Below, one piece after another: positions 33,825 to 42,645 of a stretch of 64,000 bases of DNA. The notes below the pieces were generated by a model. That model saw only the letters and a list, made by a program, of their open reading frames with translations, searched no databases and had not been told where the DNA came from. Made by a program: the position numbers and the translations under genes. This stretch comes from Spirochaeta thermophila DSM 6192 (GTDB lineage Bacteria; Spirochaetota; Spirochaetia; Winmispirales; Winmispiraceae). Within the stretch, counting starts at the first letter, position 1. The number at the start of each line of letters is the position of its first letter. The DNA is taken from NCBI RefSeq assembly GCF_000147075.1, contig NC_014484.1, positions 1,567,501 through 1,631,500 on the forward strand, read 5' to 3'.

Positions 33825-35360
33825 TCAGGGCAAGAGGTACTTCACCGCCCAGACGGACTCGTTTCCGTCGGAGAGCGCCGAGATGGAGAGGGTGTCGTTC
33901 CCCGCCTCGTCCCGGGTATGAATGAGGAGCCCTCCACAGCGTACGCCACCCAATTGTAGATGAACAAAACCCGTGTCCGGCTCGTATGACCAGCTTCCCA
34001 CATCCCTTCCCCTCCCGTCTCTCACGCGCCCCGAAGGAGTAAAGAGGTGCTCCTCCGCTCTCTTTATCACCGAGCTTATATCGGTTCCATGATTGATGAG
34101 CCAGTAGTACCCCGCCACCTCTTCTCTGCTCAGCCCCCTGGCGATCTCCTCTGAACCGTTATAGGCAAAAGGAGAGGCCACGAGCCACCCATCTCCGGTT
34201 CTGAACATGCGACGGACCCTCAGTTCGTGATACTCCGTACCATCATCGAAGCGTGTGTGATGTACGAGGAAGATCTTTCCATCTTCGTCGATCATGGCGG
34301 AGTTGTGTCCGGGAGCCATATAGGCTATCTCGAAGGAAGGGAAAGAGTAGTTCCCCATCAGCTTGACTCCGTATGGATAGTGGAAGCTCTTGCTCCTGTC
34401 CAGCGTGTCGCCCCGCTTGTCGGTATAGGGGCCGTCCGGGTACTTCGAGCGAAAGAGACGGATCTGGTACCCACCGTTGCTCTGAAGACTCCCATAGGAG
34501 ACGAAGAGGTAGTAGTATCCCGTTTCCTCGTCAAAGAGTACATACGACCCCTCCACGGAGTTGTGGTAGCCTCCCGCAAGGTGCCTCCCGAAATAAGGAT
34601 CGATTCCCTTTGCGGGATCTTCCCCGGGATGTATGGGATACCCCGTCCTCTTGTCCAGTTCCAGAATGAAGATACCGCCCGACCATGAGCCATAGACCAT
34701 CCAGAGGCGTCCTTCCGCGTCGTAGAAGAGCGAGGGATCTATCGCATTGGGCCAGAGGTGATTGTTGTACTTGTTGAGATGAAAGTATCGCGCCACACCT
34801 TTTTCATCCACGAAGTCTCGCACGTTGGTTTCCGCAATGGTATCCGGAGTGAATCCGGAATAGATGATGGTATCCTGATATGTATAAGGCCCTTCCACCT
34901 CGTCCGCTGTGGCGAAACAGATATTCGACTTGATGTAGGTGGAAGTGGTACAGAAATACATCATCCACTTACCCATGACAGGATTGTAGATCACATCCGG
35001 AGCCCATACGGAATACCCACCCTGACTGTTACGCCCCACATACGTGAAGGCACGCATTTCACTGTCGAAAAGATTCGAGAAAAGGCGATTGTATTTCGAC
35101 ACACCTTGTGTCAAAAGTTCCCACCGGATGAGATCGGAGGAAACCGCGGAGACCATGTGAGAGCCAAAGACATAGTACTTACCCTCCGCCTTGACGATAG
35201 AAGGATCATGGACCGACACCCCCACCCGTAACGCGGATCTTCGGAGGGAGGAAAGGTTCGGTCGATCGGGTACACTGCTACAGGATGCCGTCATACCCAA
35301 CACCCCAACGGTGATAACGACGAGGGAAACAAATCCAACACCTGTATGCCTCCATTTCAT
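33825..35360 (-). CDS. GH43 endo-arabinanase lipoprotein (AbnB-like)
   Basis: 511 aa with signal peptide and lipobox TASC, so it is probably surface- or periplasm-anchored. The five-bladed propeller has the general-base Asp in VGVSVHDPSIVK, a pKa-modulating Asp in NAIDPSLFYD, and the acid Glu in NSVEGSYVLFD. A His of the metal pocket is in MAPGHNSAMIDEDGK. A C-terminal beta domain (from about residue 390, YYWLINHGTDISSV) resembles the GH43_C domain of extracellular arabinanases. GGAGGAGG precedes the ATG. It faces away from the LamG-barrel genes across a shared regulatory gap. Confidence 0.88.
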   Translation of the reverse strand: MKWRHTGVGFVSLVVITVGVLGMTASCSSVPDRPNLSSLRRSALRVGVSVHDPSIVKAEGKYYVFGSHMVSAVSSDLIRWELLTQGVSKYNRLFSNLFDSEMRAFTYVGRNSQGGYSVWAPDVIYNPVMGKWMMYFCTTSTYIKSNICFATADEVEGPYTYQDTIIYSGFTPDTIAETNVRDFVDEKGVARYFHLNKYNNHLWPNAIDPSLFYDAEGRLWMVYGSWSGGIFILELDKRTGYPIHPGEDPAKGIDPYFGRHLAGGYHNSVEGSYVLFDEETGYYYLFVSYGSLQSNGGYQIRLFRSKYPDGPYTDKRGDTLDRSKSFHYPYGVKLMGNYSFPSFEIAYMAPGHNSAMIDEDGKIFLVHHTRFDDGTEYHELRVRRMFRTGDGWLVASPFAYNGSEEIARGLSREEVAGYYWLINHGTDISSVIKRAEEHLFTPSGRVRDGRGRDVGSWSYEPDTGFVHLQLGGVRCGGLLIHTRDEAGNDTLSISALSDGNESVWAVKYLLP

Positions 35361-35433
35361 CAGGACGCCTCCTCCAGATTGTTATGCCTTTTATATCATA
35401 AAATCAAAACAAAAACCCCATAACCATCATCCA

Positions 35434-35462
35434 TGTTAAAACACATGTCCATAATCTGTCAA
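35434..35462 (-). promoter_or_regulatory. Promoter of the minus-strand GH43 gene, with inverted repeat
   Basis: TTGACA (35462-35457), 17-bp spacer, TTAACA (35439-35434) on the minus strand. CATGT-N6-ACATG (35432-35447) spans the -10. The surrounding 35361-35673 gap is very AT-rich compared with the genome. Confidence 0.5.
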
Positions 35463-35599
35463 TCTCGAAACACCAGCACGTACGAATTTCGCACATCGAA
35501 GAATAGCAAACTATAAATAAAGACTTATTTTATTATTTTATAAAAAACTAAAATAATAATCCATACAAAACAAAATAATAGATCACACGACGGAAAAAT

Positions 35600-35628
35600 T
35601 TGACAAGTCCGAAATCTCGAGTTACAAT
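35600..35628 (+). promoter_or_regulatory. Promoter of the LamG-porin-LamG unit
   Basis: TTGACA at 35600-35605, exact 17-bp spacer, TACAAT at 35623-35628: nearly consensus, implying strong transcription. A leader of about 40 bases with GGAGG precedes ATG 35674. Confidence 0.75.
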
Positions 35629-35673
35629 CATAAATATCAATATAAATCAAATATTACGGTTAGGAGGTCGGAC

Positions 35674-36462
35674 ATGAAAGGAGTGATGAAAAGCGCGTTC
35701 ATTCCTGTCATCGCGACCATGATACTGGCCTGCGGTGAGCCAACCATCGGGAGGGAAGAGGTGGAAGCCTCTCAAGACAATCCAGTCACAACCACGCCTC
35801 TCAATCTCACCAATTCCACAGCACTGGTGGTACTACAATTCGAGAACACTCTCGAGGATGATTCTGGAAACAGTAACGATGCCACCATAGGTGGAACATC
35901 TCCTTCCTCATACTCCTTCATCACAGGCTATAGAAACACATCCCTCTATCTGGAGAACCCCGACAACACCCTGGGCTATGTGTATCTCACTCTCCCCGAC
36001 AACCTGGTAGGCAATACCTTCACCATTTCCTACTGGGCCAAGGTGATCACCTGGAATACGAGCTGGGGAGCCATCGCTCACATGATATTCAAAGATAGCG
36101 GGGGCACGTGGGAAGGCTTTGTGAGTCATGGCAGCAACTCTGATACGAGTTTCTACGCCCGAAACCGCAGCGATCTGGCTAACGACTGGGGTGACATTTT
36201 CACGACCCTCCCATCGGCCGGGGAATGGTTCCATGTCACGGAGACCATGGATTCTTCTGGTGTAGCAACACTCTACATCAACGGTGAAGAGCAAGGCACC
36301 TACGATACCGCATATGAGGATTTCACCGCCGCCACTGTATCCATCATGTTCGGACAGGATACCTGGCAGGCTCAGGGGGTGATCCTCGATGACGTAGTGA
36401 TCTACGACAGGGCCCTCAGCGCCTCGGAGGTGAGCGACCTCTGTGCAGGAATCCTTCCCTGA
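35674..36462 (+). CDS. LamG/concanavalin A-like lectin lipoprotein 1
   Basis: 262 aa. The signal peptide ends in the lipobox ILAC. After a Thr/Asn-rich linker, a LamG_3 jelly-roll runs from about residue 50 (VVLQFENTLEDDSGNSNDAT) to the end. It has the typical EWFHVTETMDSSGVATLYIN strand pair and the closing DDVVIYDRALSASEV motif. It has no catalytic residues; it probably binds arabinan or other glycans at the cell surface. It is followed by the barrel gene after 27 bp and by a paralogue after that. Confidence 0.82.
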   Translation: MKGVMKSAFIPVIATMILACGEPTIGREEVEASQDNPVTTTPLNLTNSTALVVLQFENTLEDDSGNSNDATIGGTSPSSYSFITGYRNTSLYLENPDNTLGYVYLTLPDNLVGNTFTISYWAKVITWNTSWGAIAHMIFKDSGGTWEGFVSHGSNSDTSFYARNRSDLANDWGDIFTTLPSAGEWFHVTETMDSSGVATLYINGEEQGTYDTAYEDFTAATVSIMFGQDTWQAQGVILDDVVIYDRALSASEVSDLCAGILP

Positions 36463-36489
36463 CAAAAAACAAACCAACAGGAGGACACC

Positions 36490-37779
36490 ATGATGAAGAG
36501 ATTACGTGTATGTGCACTGGGACTCATCGTGGCATGTGTAGGAGGCATCCTGGCAGCTCAGCAGGTGACGTTTCACGGGTATGCAGACTATTCCAACTAC
36601 CTCCTCACCACCTATGCCACACAGACCGGTAGTAAAGACTGGGAACAGTTCGAGTACGGAGCCGGGTTCGGTTCGTGGTACGGGGGCCGTACCGAAGTGA
36701 ACATGTTCATGGACTCTCAGAACATCCATTTCGTCCTCGGGATACGTCTCGGCAACGATCTCGACACCTGGTACGATCTCTATGGCGATGACGTTCCCTT
36801 CTATCAGGCCAACGTCCGGATAAATCTTCTCAACAATCAGCTCGACATCCTCACCGGTAAGTTCGAGGAACAGAACTTCGGCTACGTCACCAATGACCTC
36901 GCATGGGGATTCATCTACGCGCACAACGTGGCCGATCGGGACGTAGGCCCCTACTTCACCGGGCTGGAGATCAAGCCCTACATGCTCGACGGGTTTTCGC
37001 TTCTCGTTGGCATACCGATACGAGCCTGGAGCACCAACGACGGCTGGGGATCCATGCCGGCCAACAACTACTGGCAGAACCTGGTAGATCAGTTCAAGAT
37101 CAACATGAGGTACAGCCTCCCCATGGGTATCACGCTAAAAGCCGGGTATTACCACGGACTGTGGTACTCCGCTTCCGATTACAAGGGAGACGACGACGTG
37201 GTGAGAGAGGCCTATCTGAGCGCTGAGGGATTCAACTTCCTCGGATCGGGTTTCGATCTCGCCGCAGGCTACGACTTCCAGTACCGAACGGCTACAGAAG
37301 GAACGAAGCACAATATCAATGTCTCCGGAGCATACCGACCGGTTTCCTCTCTCCGCATTGCCCTCGGCAACAGATTCGCCTACGCGACCGAGTTCCACGA
37401 CAATGCAAAAGAGATCTTCCTCGACAGAGTCGTACTCGACGCGCTCTACGACCTGCCACTGCCTGGGGTCCAGGTAGGACTCAGAGGGAACTTCACCTAC
37501 ATGTCGGACTCTTCCGGTCAGGTGGGCAACGTGATGAGCGGCGACAGCGACGACCTCGGATTCTCCACCAACATCGATGCCGCATACGTGCCCGCCAATC
37601 CCGCGGATGGAACCTCCGGAATGGCCATGGGCGGTGGGGTCTTCCCGTTCTTAAAGAAGAATTTCTCCAACGGGTACGTACAACTGGGGTATCAGATGCA
37701 CATCAATTATTACGAATCCAAGACCTCGGTGAAGGCCATCTCCCACTACGTACCACTCAATATCGCCTTTTGGTTCTGA
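36490..37779 (+). CDS. Outer-membrane beta-barrel protein (porin-like)
   Basis: 429 aa. A cleavable signal peptide (…GGILAAQQ) is followed by alternating hydrophobic strands rich in Tyr, Gly and Asp, ending in aromatic AFWF, as expected for outer-membrane barrels. A GDSDDLGFSTNIDAAY loop could be extracellular. Its length fits 14-18 strands. Being sandwiched between two LamG lipoproteins and next to arabinanases, it is inferred to pass arabino-oligosaccharides. No TonB box or plug domain is seen, so it is not a SusC homologue. Confidence 0.8.
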   Translation: MMKRLRVCALGLIVACVGGILAAQQVTFHGYADYSNYLLTTYATQTGSKDWEQFEYGAGFGSWYGGRTEVNMFMDSQNIHFVLGIRLGNDLDTWYDLYGDDVPFYQANVRINLLNNQLDILTGKFEEQNFGYVTNDLAWGFIYAHNVADRDVGPYFTGLEIKPYMLDGFSLLVGIPIRAWSTNDGWGSMPANNYWQNLVDQFKINMRYSLPMGITLKAGYYHGLWYSASDYKGDDDVVREAYLSAEGFNFLGSGFDLAAGYDFQYRTATEGTKHNINVSGAYRPVSSLRIALGNRFAYATEFHDNAKEIFLDRVVLDALYDLPLPGVQVGLRGNFTYMSDSSGQVGNVMSGDSDDLGFSTNIDAAYVPANPADGTSGMAMGGGVFPFLKKNFSNGYVQLGYQMHINYYESKTSVKAISHYVPLNIAFWF

Positions 37780-37789
37780 ACAGACAAAG

Positions 37790-37819
37790 GTGTCCCCTGT
37801 TCTCCTGAACAGGGGACAC
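37790..37819 (+). other. Long intergenic hairpin without T tract
   Basis: Perfect 13-bp stem GTGTCCCCTGTTC/GAACAGGGGACAC with a TCCT loop, just after the barrel gene. The absence of a T run suggests an mRNA-stabilising or attenuating element that keeps the barrel and LamG 1 message more abundant than the downstream LamG 2 message. Confidence 0.65.
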
Positions 37820-37859
37820 ACCATAAGAAATGGAACATTGGAATATCTGGGGAGGAAAC

Positions 37860-38597
37860 ATGAACAGTACGAGCGTCATCAAACCGATGGGGACGCTGCT
37901 CGTCCTCATCCTCGCGCTTGTGGGATGCGCCTCGATGGAAGAGAAAGGAGCACCCCTTACGGTGGACTTCGACCTCCATGCGAGGGCTGTCTACACCATG
38001 GAGCATATAGAGGGAAACACCCTGAAAGACGATTCAGGGAACGGACTGGATGCGATCATCAGGGGTAACCCGGCGACCACCGAAGGGAAGTTCGGGAAAG
38101 CACTCGTATTCGATGGGACCCAGACGTATATCGAACTCAAACCCGAGGTCCTGGAGGGTAAAGAGTGGTCATTCCTCGCCTGGGTGAATGCCGAGGCATG
38201 GCCCCCATGGGCCAGGATATTCGATTTCGGTGACGGCGCCACCGCCGACATGTGGTTCGGATTCAGCGGCGTGGAAGGTGTGATGAGGTGTGACATCTTT
38301 CATCCATCTGGTAGCGTGAAACTGCTCGGACCTGCCTTTCCCACGGGCGAATGGGTACATCTGGCCATCACAGTGAACGGGAGAGAGATGGTCATGTACG
38401 TCGACGGTAAGCGCATGGCATCCGGTTACACGGGACTCCTTCCTTCTCATGTAGAAAAGAAGAGACTCTACATAGGGGCGAGCAACTGGCCCGATCCGCT
38501 CTTCGTGGGAAAGATGGATGAGATCCTCATCGCCGACGCGGCATACACGGACCAACAGATCAAGGCCATCATGCAGTCGGGTATCCCTGTACGATAA
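37860..38597 (+). CDS. LamG/concanavalin A-like lectin lipoprotein 2
   Basis: 245 aa from ATG 37860, which has GGGGAGG upstream. The lipobox is LVGC. The LamG_3 domain spans about residue 40 to the end (TLKDDSGNGLDAIIRGN, GKFGKALVFDG, GEWVHLAITVNGREMVMYVD, GKMDEILIADAAYTDQQ). It is paralogous in layout to LamG 1 on the other side of the barrel gene. Role as for LamG 1: glycan capture near the outer-membrane channel, by inference. Confidence 0.85.
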   Translation: MNSTSVIKPMGTLLVLILALVGCASMEEKGAPLTVDFDLHARAVYTMEHIEGNTLKDDSGNGLDAIIRGNPATTEGKFGKALVFDGTQTYIELKPEVLEGKEWSFLAWVNAEAWPPWARIFDFGDGATADMWFGFSGVEGVMRCDIFHPSGSVKLLGPAFPTGEWVHLAITVNGREMVMYVDGKRMASGYTGLLPSHVEKKRLYIGASNWPDPLFVGKMDEILIADAAYTDQQIKAIMQSGIPVR

Positions 38598-38611
38598 GTT
38601 CCCTCCTCACA

Positions 38612-38640
38612 CCCTGCCCCACCCCGGGGCAGGGGTTTTT
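38612..38640 (+). terminator. Intrinsic terminator after LamG 2
   Basis: Nine-bp stem CCCTGCCCC/GGGGCAGGG followed by GTTTTT. It separates the LamG-barrel unit from the two GH43 genes. Confidence 0.85.
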
Positions 38641-38669
38641 CCTCAACGAACTGCAATGGGGCGTACTTT

Positions 38670-40316
38670 ATGGGAAAGCACACCTTTTTTCTGACGTCAT
38701 GGTCTCTCATCCTTCTCCTCTCATGCCGAGTGGGAAGTGAATACGCACCCACGGACACCCCTGTGGATGTCGGAGAAGATCCTGCAATCACAGAAAAGTA
38801 CACACGTTCGATCGACATCTACGATCCCACGACGTGGGGACCTTTGAACGTCCACGATCCCGAACTATTCCAGGACGATGACGGCACCTTCTATGTGTTC
38901 TCCACCGATGCAAGCATTGGAAACACCTGGCAAGGAGGCGTCCAGGTCCGTCGATCGAAGGACCTCGTACACTGGGAATGTCTGCCTGAGCCGGCCCTCG
39001 GCATGTGGGACGAGGAGATGAAGGAGTGGCTCGGATTTCCCTCTGATGCAGAGGCCTATACCTGGGCTCCCTCGGTGGTGAAACTCAACGGCCGGTACTA
39101 CATGTATCACGGCGTCATCGTGGAGGTCCCCGACAATGACAACCGCCCCCGCGCCTGGATCGGTCTTGCCATAGCCGACACGCCTACCGGCCCGTATCTC
39201 CCGGCCGACGAGTATGATCCCTCTACCTATTCCTGTTCCACAGTAGTCCGCTACACCTTCACGAGGACCCCCGGAACGATCGACGAGGATTGCCTCAACG
39301 AGAGCGGAGGAGACTGGTCGAAAGGGTTCGGAGCCATTGACCCCGAGGTGGTCTTCGATGTGGAAGGGAACATGTGGCTCACCTATGGCTCATGGAAAGG
39401 GGGGATCGCTATACTCCAACTCGATCCCACTACCGGCATGCCGATCAACGGTTATCCTGCGGATACCATAGAAAACGGATACGGGACCCTGATCGCGGGT
39501 GGGAATGGAATAGCAATCGAAGGAGCGTGCATCTTTCCATATGGAGACTACTACTATCTCTTCTACTCCCTGGGAGACCTCCTCTATGACTACAGTATAC
39601 GGGTGGGCCGTCGTCCGATCTCCGAAGGCATCGCAGGACCATATTACGATTCCGAAGGAAGAGACCTCACTACACTCACGTGGGAGGAATCCCATAGGTA
39701 CGGCAACAAGATCCTTGGTGCTCATCAGTTTGAAGGTCACTACGGGTGGAGGAATCCAGGGGGACAATCGCTCCTCATCACCCAGGATGGCAAGATTCTC
39801 ATGGCCCACCATACGAGGACCACATTCAGAGAGAGCTGGTACTTCTATCTCCAGGTGAGGCAAATCTACTTCACTGAAGACGGATGGCCGGTGGCCAATC
39901 CCAACGAATACGCCGGGGAAACCTTGAGAGAGGTGAGCCCTACGGAATTCGCGGGGACCTACAAAGTCATCCACACGAAAAGAGGAACCAGTTGGGGATT
40001 CGTTTCAACCTATGAAGGTACCCAGAGCTCCGACGAAGTGAATCTGGAAGATGCGATCGAGACGGTATCCGAGAATGTGACCTTTCATTCGGAGGGGACG
40101 ATTTCAGGAGCCTACCAAGGCACCTGGTCGATCTCGAACCACTACCACATCACCATCCAGCTCGAGGACAACCAAGGGACTCCCATTGGGACCTACAAGG
40201 GTATCGTGAGCGATGCCCTGGACTGGTCACGAACAGGTGATGTGGAGAGGCACACTCTCACCTTCACTACATTCTGCCCGGAAACGGGAGAATATTTCTT
40301 CGGCAACAAGGAGTAA
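38670..40316 (+). CDS. GH43 endo-arabinanase-like lipoprotein
   Basis: 548 aa, signal peptide with LLLSC lipobox. The propeller base Asp is in LNVHDPELFQDD. Another Asp is in GAIDPEVVFD, and the acid Glu in AIEGACIFPYG. HHTRTTFRESW supplies the usual His. A C-terminal beta domain (from about residue 415, TYKVIHTKRGTSWGF) resembles that of extracellular arabinanases. Compared with the minus-strand paralogue it has a longer insertion around residues 150-215. It is immediately followed by a second GH43 gene 4 bp later. Confidence 0.87.
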   Translation: MGKHTFFLTSWSLILLLSCRVGSEYAPTDTPVDVGEDPAITEKYTRSIDIYDPTTWGPLNVHDPELFQDDDGTFYVFSTDASIGNTWQGGVQVRRSKDLVHWECLPEPALGMWDEEMKEWLGFPSDAEAYTWAPSVVKLNGRYYMYHGVIVEVPDNDNRPRAWIGLAIADTPTGPYLPADEYDPSTYSCSTVVRYTFTRTPGTIDEDCLNESGGDWSKGFGAIDPEVVFDVEGNMWLTYGSWKGGIAILQLDPTTGMPINGYPADTIENGYGTLIAGGNGIAIEGACIFPYGDYYYLFYSLGDLLYDYSIRVGRRPISEGIAGPYYDSEGRDLTTLTWEESHRYGNKILGAHQFEGHYGWRNPGGQSLLITQDGKILMAHHTRTTFRESWYFYLQVRQIYFTEDGWPVANPNEYAGETLREVSPTEFAGTYKVIHTKRGTSWGFVSTYEGTQSSDEVNLEDAIETVSENVTFHSEGTISGAYQGTWSISNHYHITIQLEDNQGTPIGTYKGIVSDALDWSRTGDVERHTLTFTTFCPETGEYFFGNKE

Positions 40317-40320
40317 GCCT

Positions 40321-41325
40321 ATGAGAAACGCTCAGCATCACCTGCCTGCTGTCCTGGTGATCCTCTCGATTCTTCTTTTCTCCTATTCCACAGGGTGTCG
40401 CCTCCTCCCGGAAGGCGAGGTGGACCCTACCCCCTGGGACAACCCCATCATACGAGACATCTATTCAGCGGATCCTGCAGCACTTGTCCATGGAGATACG
40501 CTTTATCTTTATGTAGGACATGATGAGGCCCCAGAAGATGCAACCACGTATGCGATGAACGACTGGTACTGTTACTCCACGAAAGACATGATCCACTGGA
40601 CCAACCACGGGCCGGTGCTCTCCGTTAGGGATTTCTCGTGGGCAGATGGTAACGTCTGGGCGGGACAGGTGGTATATCGGAACGGCACGTTCTACTACTA
40701 TGTGAGTGTGTCCCAGAGTTCCACAGGGGGTATGGCGATAGGGGTAGCGGTTTCGGACAGTCCGACCGGTCCCTTCAAGGACGCCCTGGGAAGGGCACTC
40801 ATTACCTCCAACATGACGAAGTTTTCCGGGCAACCGAGATGGAGCTGGGACGATATCGACCCCACTGTGCTCATCGATGACGACGGTCAGGCGTATCTGT
40901 ACTTCGGCAACACCTACCCCAAGTATGTAAAACTCAATGAAGACATGATCAGCTTCGACGAAGAGACCGGTATCCAGCCTCTCCTCCTTCCCTTCGTAGC
41001 GGGACTTCCCTTTACAGAAGCCCTGTGGATTCACAAATACAAAGGAACGTACTACCTCTCGTGGGCTGCCGGATGGGAGGAACAGCTGGTGTACGCCACG
41101 AGTGACTATCCGACCGGCCCATGGAAACCCGGAGGAAAACTGATGACCCATGCGGAAAATTGCAATACGAGTCATCATGCGATCGTCGAGTTCAAGGGGA
41201 AGGGATACATCTTCTATCACAACGGTACGCTTCCAGGCGGAGGATCCTATCGGAGATCAGTGTGCGCCGAATATCTCACCTACGACGAGGAGGGGAACAT
41301 ACCTCTTATCTCCCCCTCACCTTGA
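40321..41325 (+). CDS. GH43-family glycosidase lipoprotein
   Basis: 334 aa from ATG 40321, with AAGGAG in the last codons of the preceding gene. The signal peptide ends at a lipobox STGC. It is a single GH43 propeller: base Asp in IYSADPAALVHGD, modulator Asp in DDIDPTVLIDDDG, acid Glu in LPFTEALWIHKYKG, and His in CNTSHHAIVEFKGKGYIF. There is no extra domain. The specificity (alpha-L-arabinofuranosidase, xylosidase or galactanase) is not readable; context favours arabinan side-chain removal. Confidence 0.85.
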   Translation: MRNAQHHLPAVLVILSILLFSYSTGCRLLPEGEVDPTPWDNPIIRDIYSADPAALVHGDTLYLYVGHDEAPEDATTYAMNDWYCYSTKDMIHWTNHGPVLSVRDFSWADGNVWAGQVVYRNGTFYYYVSVSQSSTGGMAIGVAVSDSPTGPFKDALGRALITSNMTKFSGQPRWSWDDIDPTVLIDDDGQAYLYFGNTYPKYVKLNEDMISFDEETGIQPLLLPFVAGLPFTEALWIHKYKGTYYLSWAAGWEEQLVYATSDYPTGPWKPGGKLMTHAENCNTSHHAIVEFKGKGYIFYHNGTLPGGGSYRRSVCAEYLTYDEEGNIPLISPSP

Positions 41326-41372
41326 AGAAGTCTCTCATAAATTTAAGGAAAGAGTAGTCTCATAACCTTAAA

Positions 41373-41407
41373 GAAGGACGTCCCAGGGGGGACGTCCTTC
41401 TGATTTT
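41373..41407 (+). terminator. Terminator between convergent GH43 and araM genes
   Basis: Perfect 12-bp stem GAAGGACGTCCC/GGGACGTCCTTC with an AGGG loop, followed by TGATTTT. It can serve both strands. Confidence 0.75.
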
Positions 41408-41444
41408 CGCGTGAGGTCGTCCTATGCATCACAAGTGCTCTTTC

Positions 41445-42644
41445 CTACTTTTCCCCCAGGTGGGATACCACATAGTCGGCCATGTCATCGATGAGGTCCA
41501 TCTCTCGTGCCATCTGCAATATGGTGTACCTATGAGGCCGCAACTCACTCGCATGACGGATACTGTCATGGAGGAGGTTTCCATCGATGCCCAATCGGCC
41601 CGGCCTTATCTTCAATCCCGAGGAGACGAGCAAGGTATGCACCTCCGAAGGGGAAGGCGGAACAAGGCCCAGATCCGAGACCAGATCTGGAAGGCGCGCG
41701 TTCATGAAGGCATAGCAGTGGGCGATACACAGCGTGGCGACGCCTACGGCGGATCCATGGAAAAAGGGAGGCTCCACCCCCGCATCGAGGAGTCTGTACT
41801 CCCAGTAGTGCACGAGGTGATGTTCCGAGCCGGAGGCGGGACGGGAACTGCCCACGTATTCCATCGCAAGGCCGGAAAGGACAAGCCCCTCCATGAGGGC
41901 AGTAACGTCCACGGCTGTCGTCCCATCTCCGGATCGAAGGGAGTCGAGCGCCGCATCCACCGCCTGCTCCATGAGGGATGCTACTTCTGGACAGTAGTAT
42001 TCCCCCCTCCTCCCGTGGGAGAGCCGCCAGTCCGTGAGGGCGGTCTTCTTTCCTATCATGTCTCCCACTCCGGCCCGGATCAATTCCGACGGTGCATCCT
42101 GGAGCACCCTCCGTGACGCAAAGACACCGAGCGGCACATGAGCGGGAAAGGTCTGCTTCTTTCCATCCACAAGGAGAGGGCTCACGGAAGATGCATAGCC
42201 GTCCATCGAGGGAGCAGTCGCCACCACCACATATGGGATGCCCAGCACGAACGAGACGAATCGGCATATATCGTTGAGAGTCCCGGAGCCCACGGCCACG
42301 ATCATGCCCACCCCGGAATGTGCGGAAATCGTGAGCGATCCCACGGCGTGTTCATCAGGATGAAGTCTCTTCCGACCCGGAAAGACAAACGATCGAACGG
42401 ATCGCCCCACGCGCCCCCTGAGCACCCGGTATAGCTCCTTCCCCTGTACCTCCCATGTGTACTCATCCGCCACGCACAACACATCCCCTTCCAGCTGGAA
42501 ACCCTTCAAAAAGGAAAGGAGTCCCTCCTCACAGGAGGCTTCACAGATACGCACGCTTTGCACCTTGCTCTCATGCACCCTTCCACAGGCACAGACCCCC
42601 TCTCCCATCGACCCAGTCCTGGCCACCGGCCCCCCCGTTCCCAC
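41445..42644 (-). CDS. araM: AraM-type glycerol-1-phosphate dehydrogenase
   Basis: 399 aa from GTG 42644, which has a G-rich ribosome site; an ATG at 42608 is the alternative. The iron-containing alcohol-dehydrogenase fold has the nucleotide motif VGSGTLNDICRF, TAPSMDGYASSVSPL, and metal ligands around GSEHHLVHYWEYR and HGSAVGVATL. In Bacillus subtilis AraM lies in the arabinose operon and reduces DHAP to sn-glycerol-1-phosphate. Here too it adjoins arabinofuranosidase genes. Its start abuts the stop of the GH51 gene, so it is the third gene of the unit. Confidence 0.85.
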   Translation of the reverse strand: MGTGGPVARTGSMGEGVCACGRVHESKVQSVRICEASCEEGLLSFLKGFQLEGDVLCVADEYTWEVQGKELYRVLRGRVGRSVRSFVFPGRKRLHPDEHAVGSLTISAHSGVGMIVAVGSGTLNDICRFVSFVLGIPYVVVATAPSMDGYASSVSPLLVDGKKQTFPAHVPLGVFASRRVLQDAPSELIRAGVGDMIGKKTALTDWRLSHGRRGEYYCPEVASLMEQAVDAALDSLRSGDGTTAVDVTALMEGLVLSGLAMEYVGSSRPASGSEHHLVHYWEYRLLDAGVEPPFFHGSAVGVATLCIAHCYAFMNARLPDLVSDLGLVPPSPSEVHTLLVSSGLKIRPGRLGIDGNLLHDSIRHASELRPHRYTILQMAREMDLIDDMADYVVSHLGEK

Positions 42645-42645
42645 G

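Noticed and set aside
36490-37779. Barrel protein as a TonB-dependent SusC-like transporter
   Set aside because: At 429 aa it is far shorter than SusC and shows no TonB box or plug domain.
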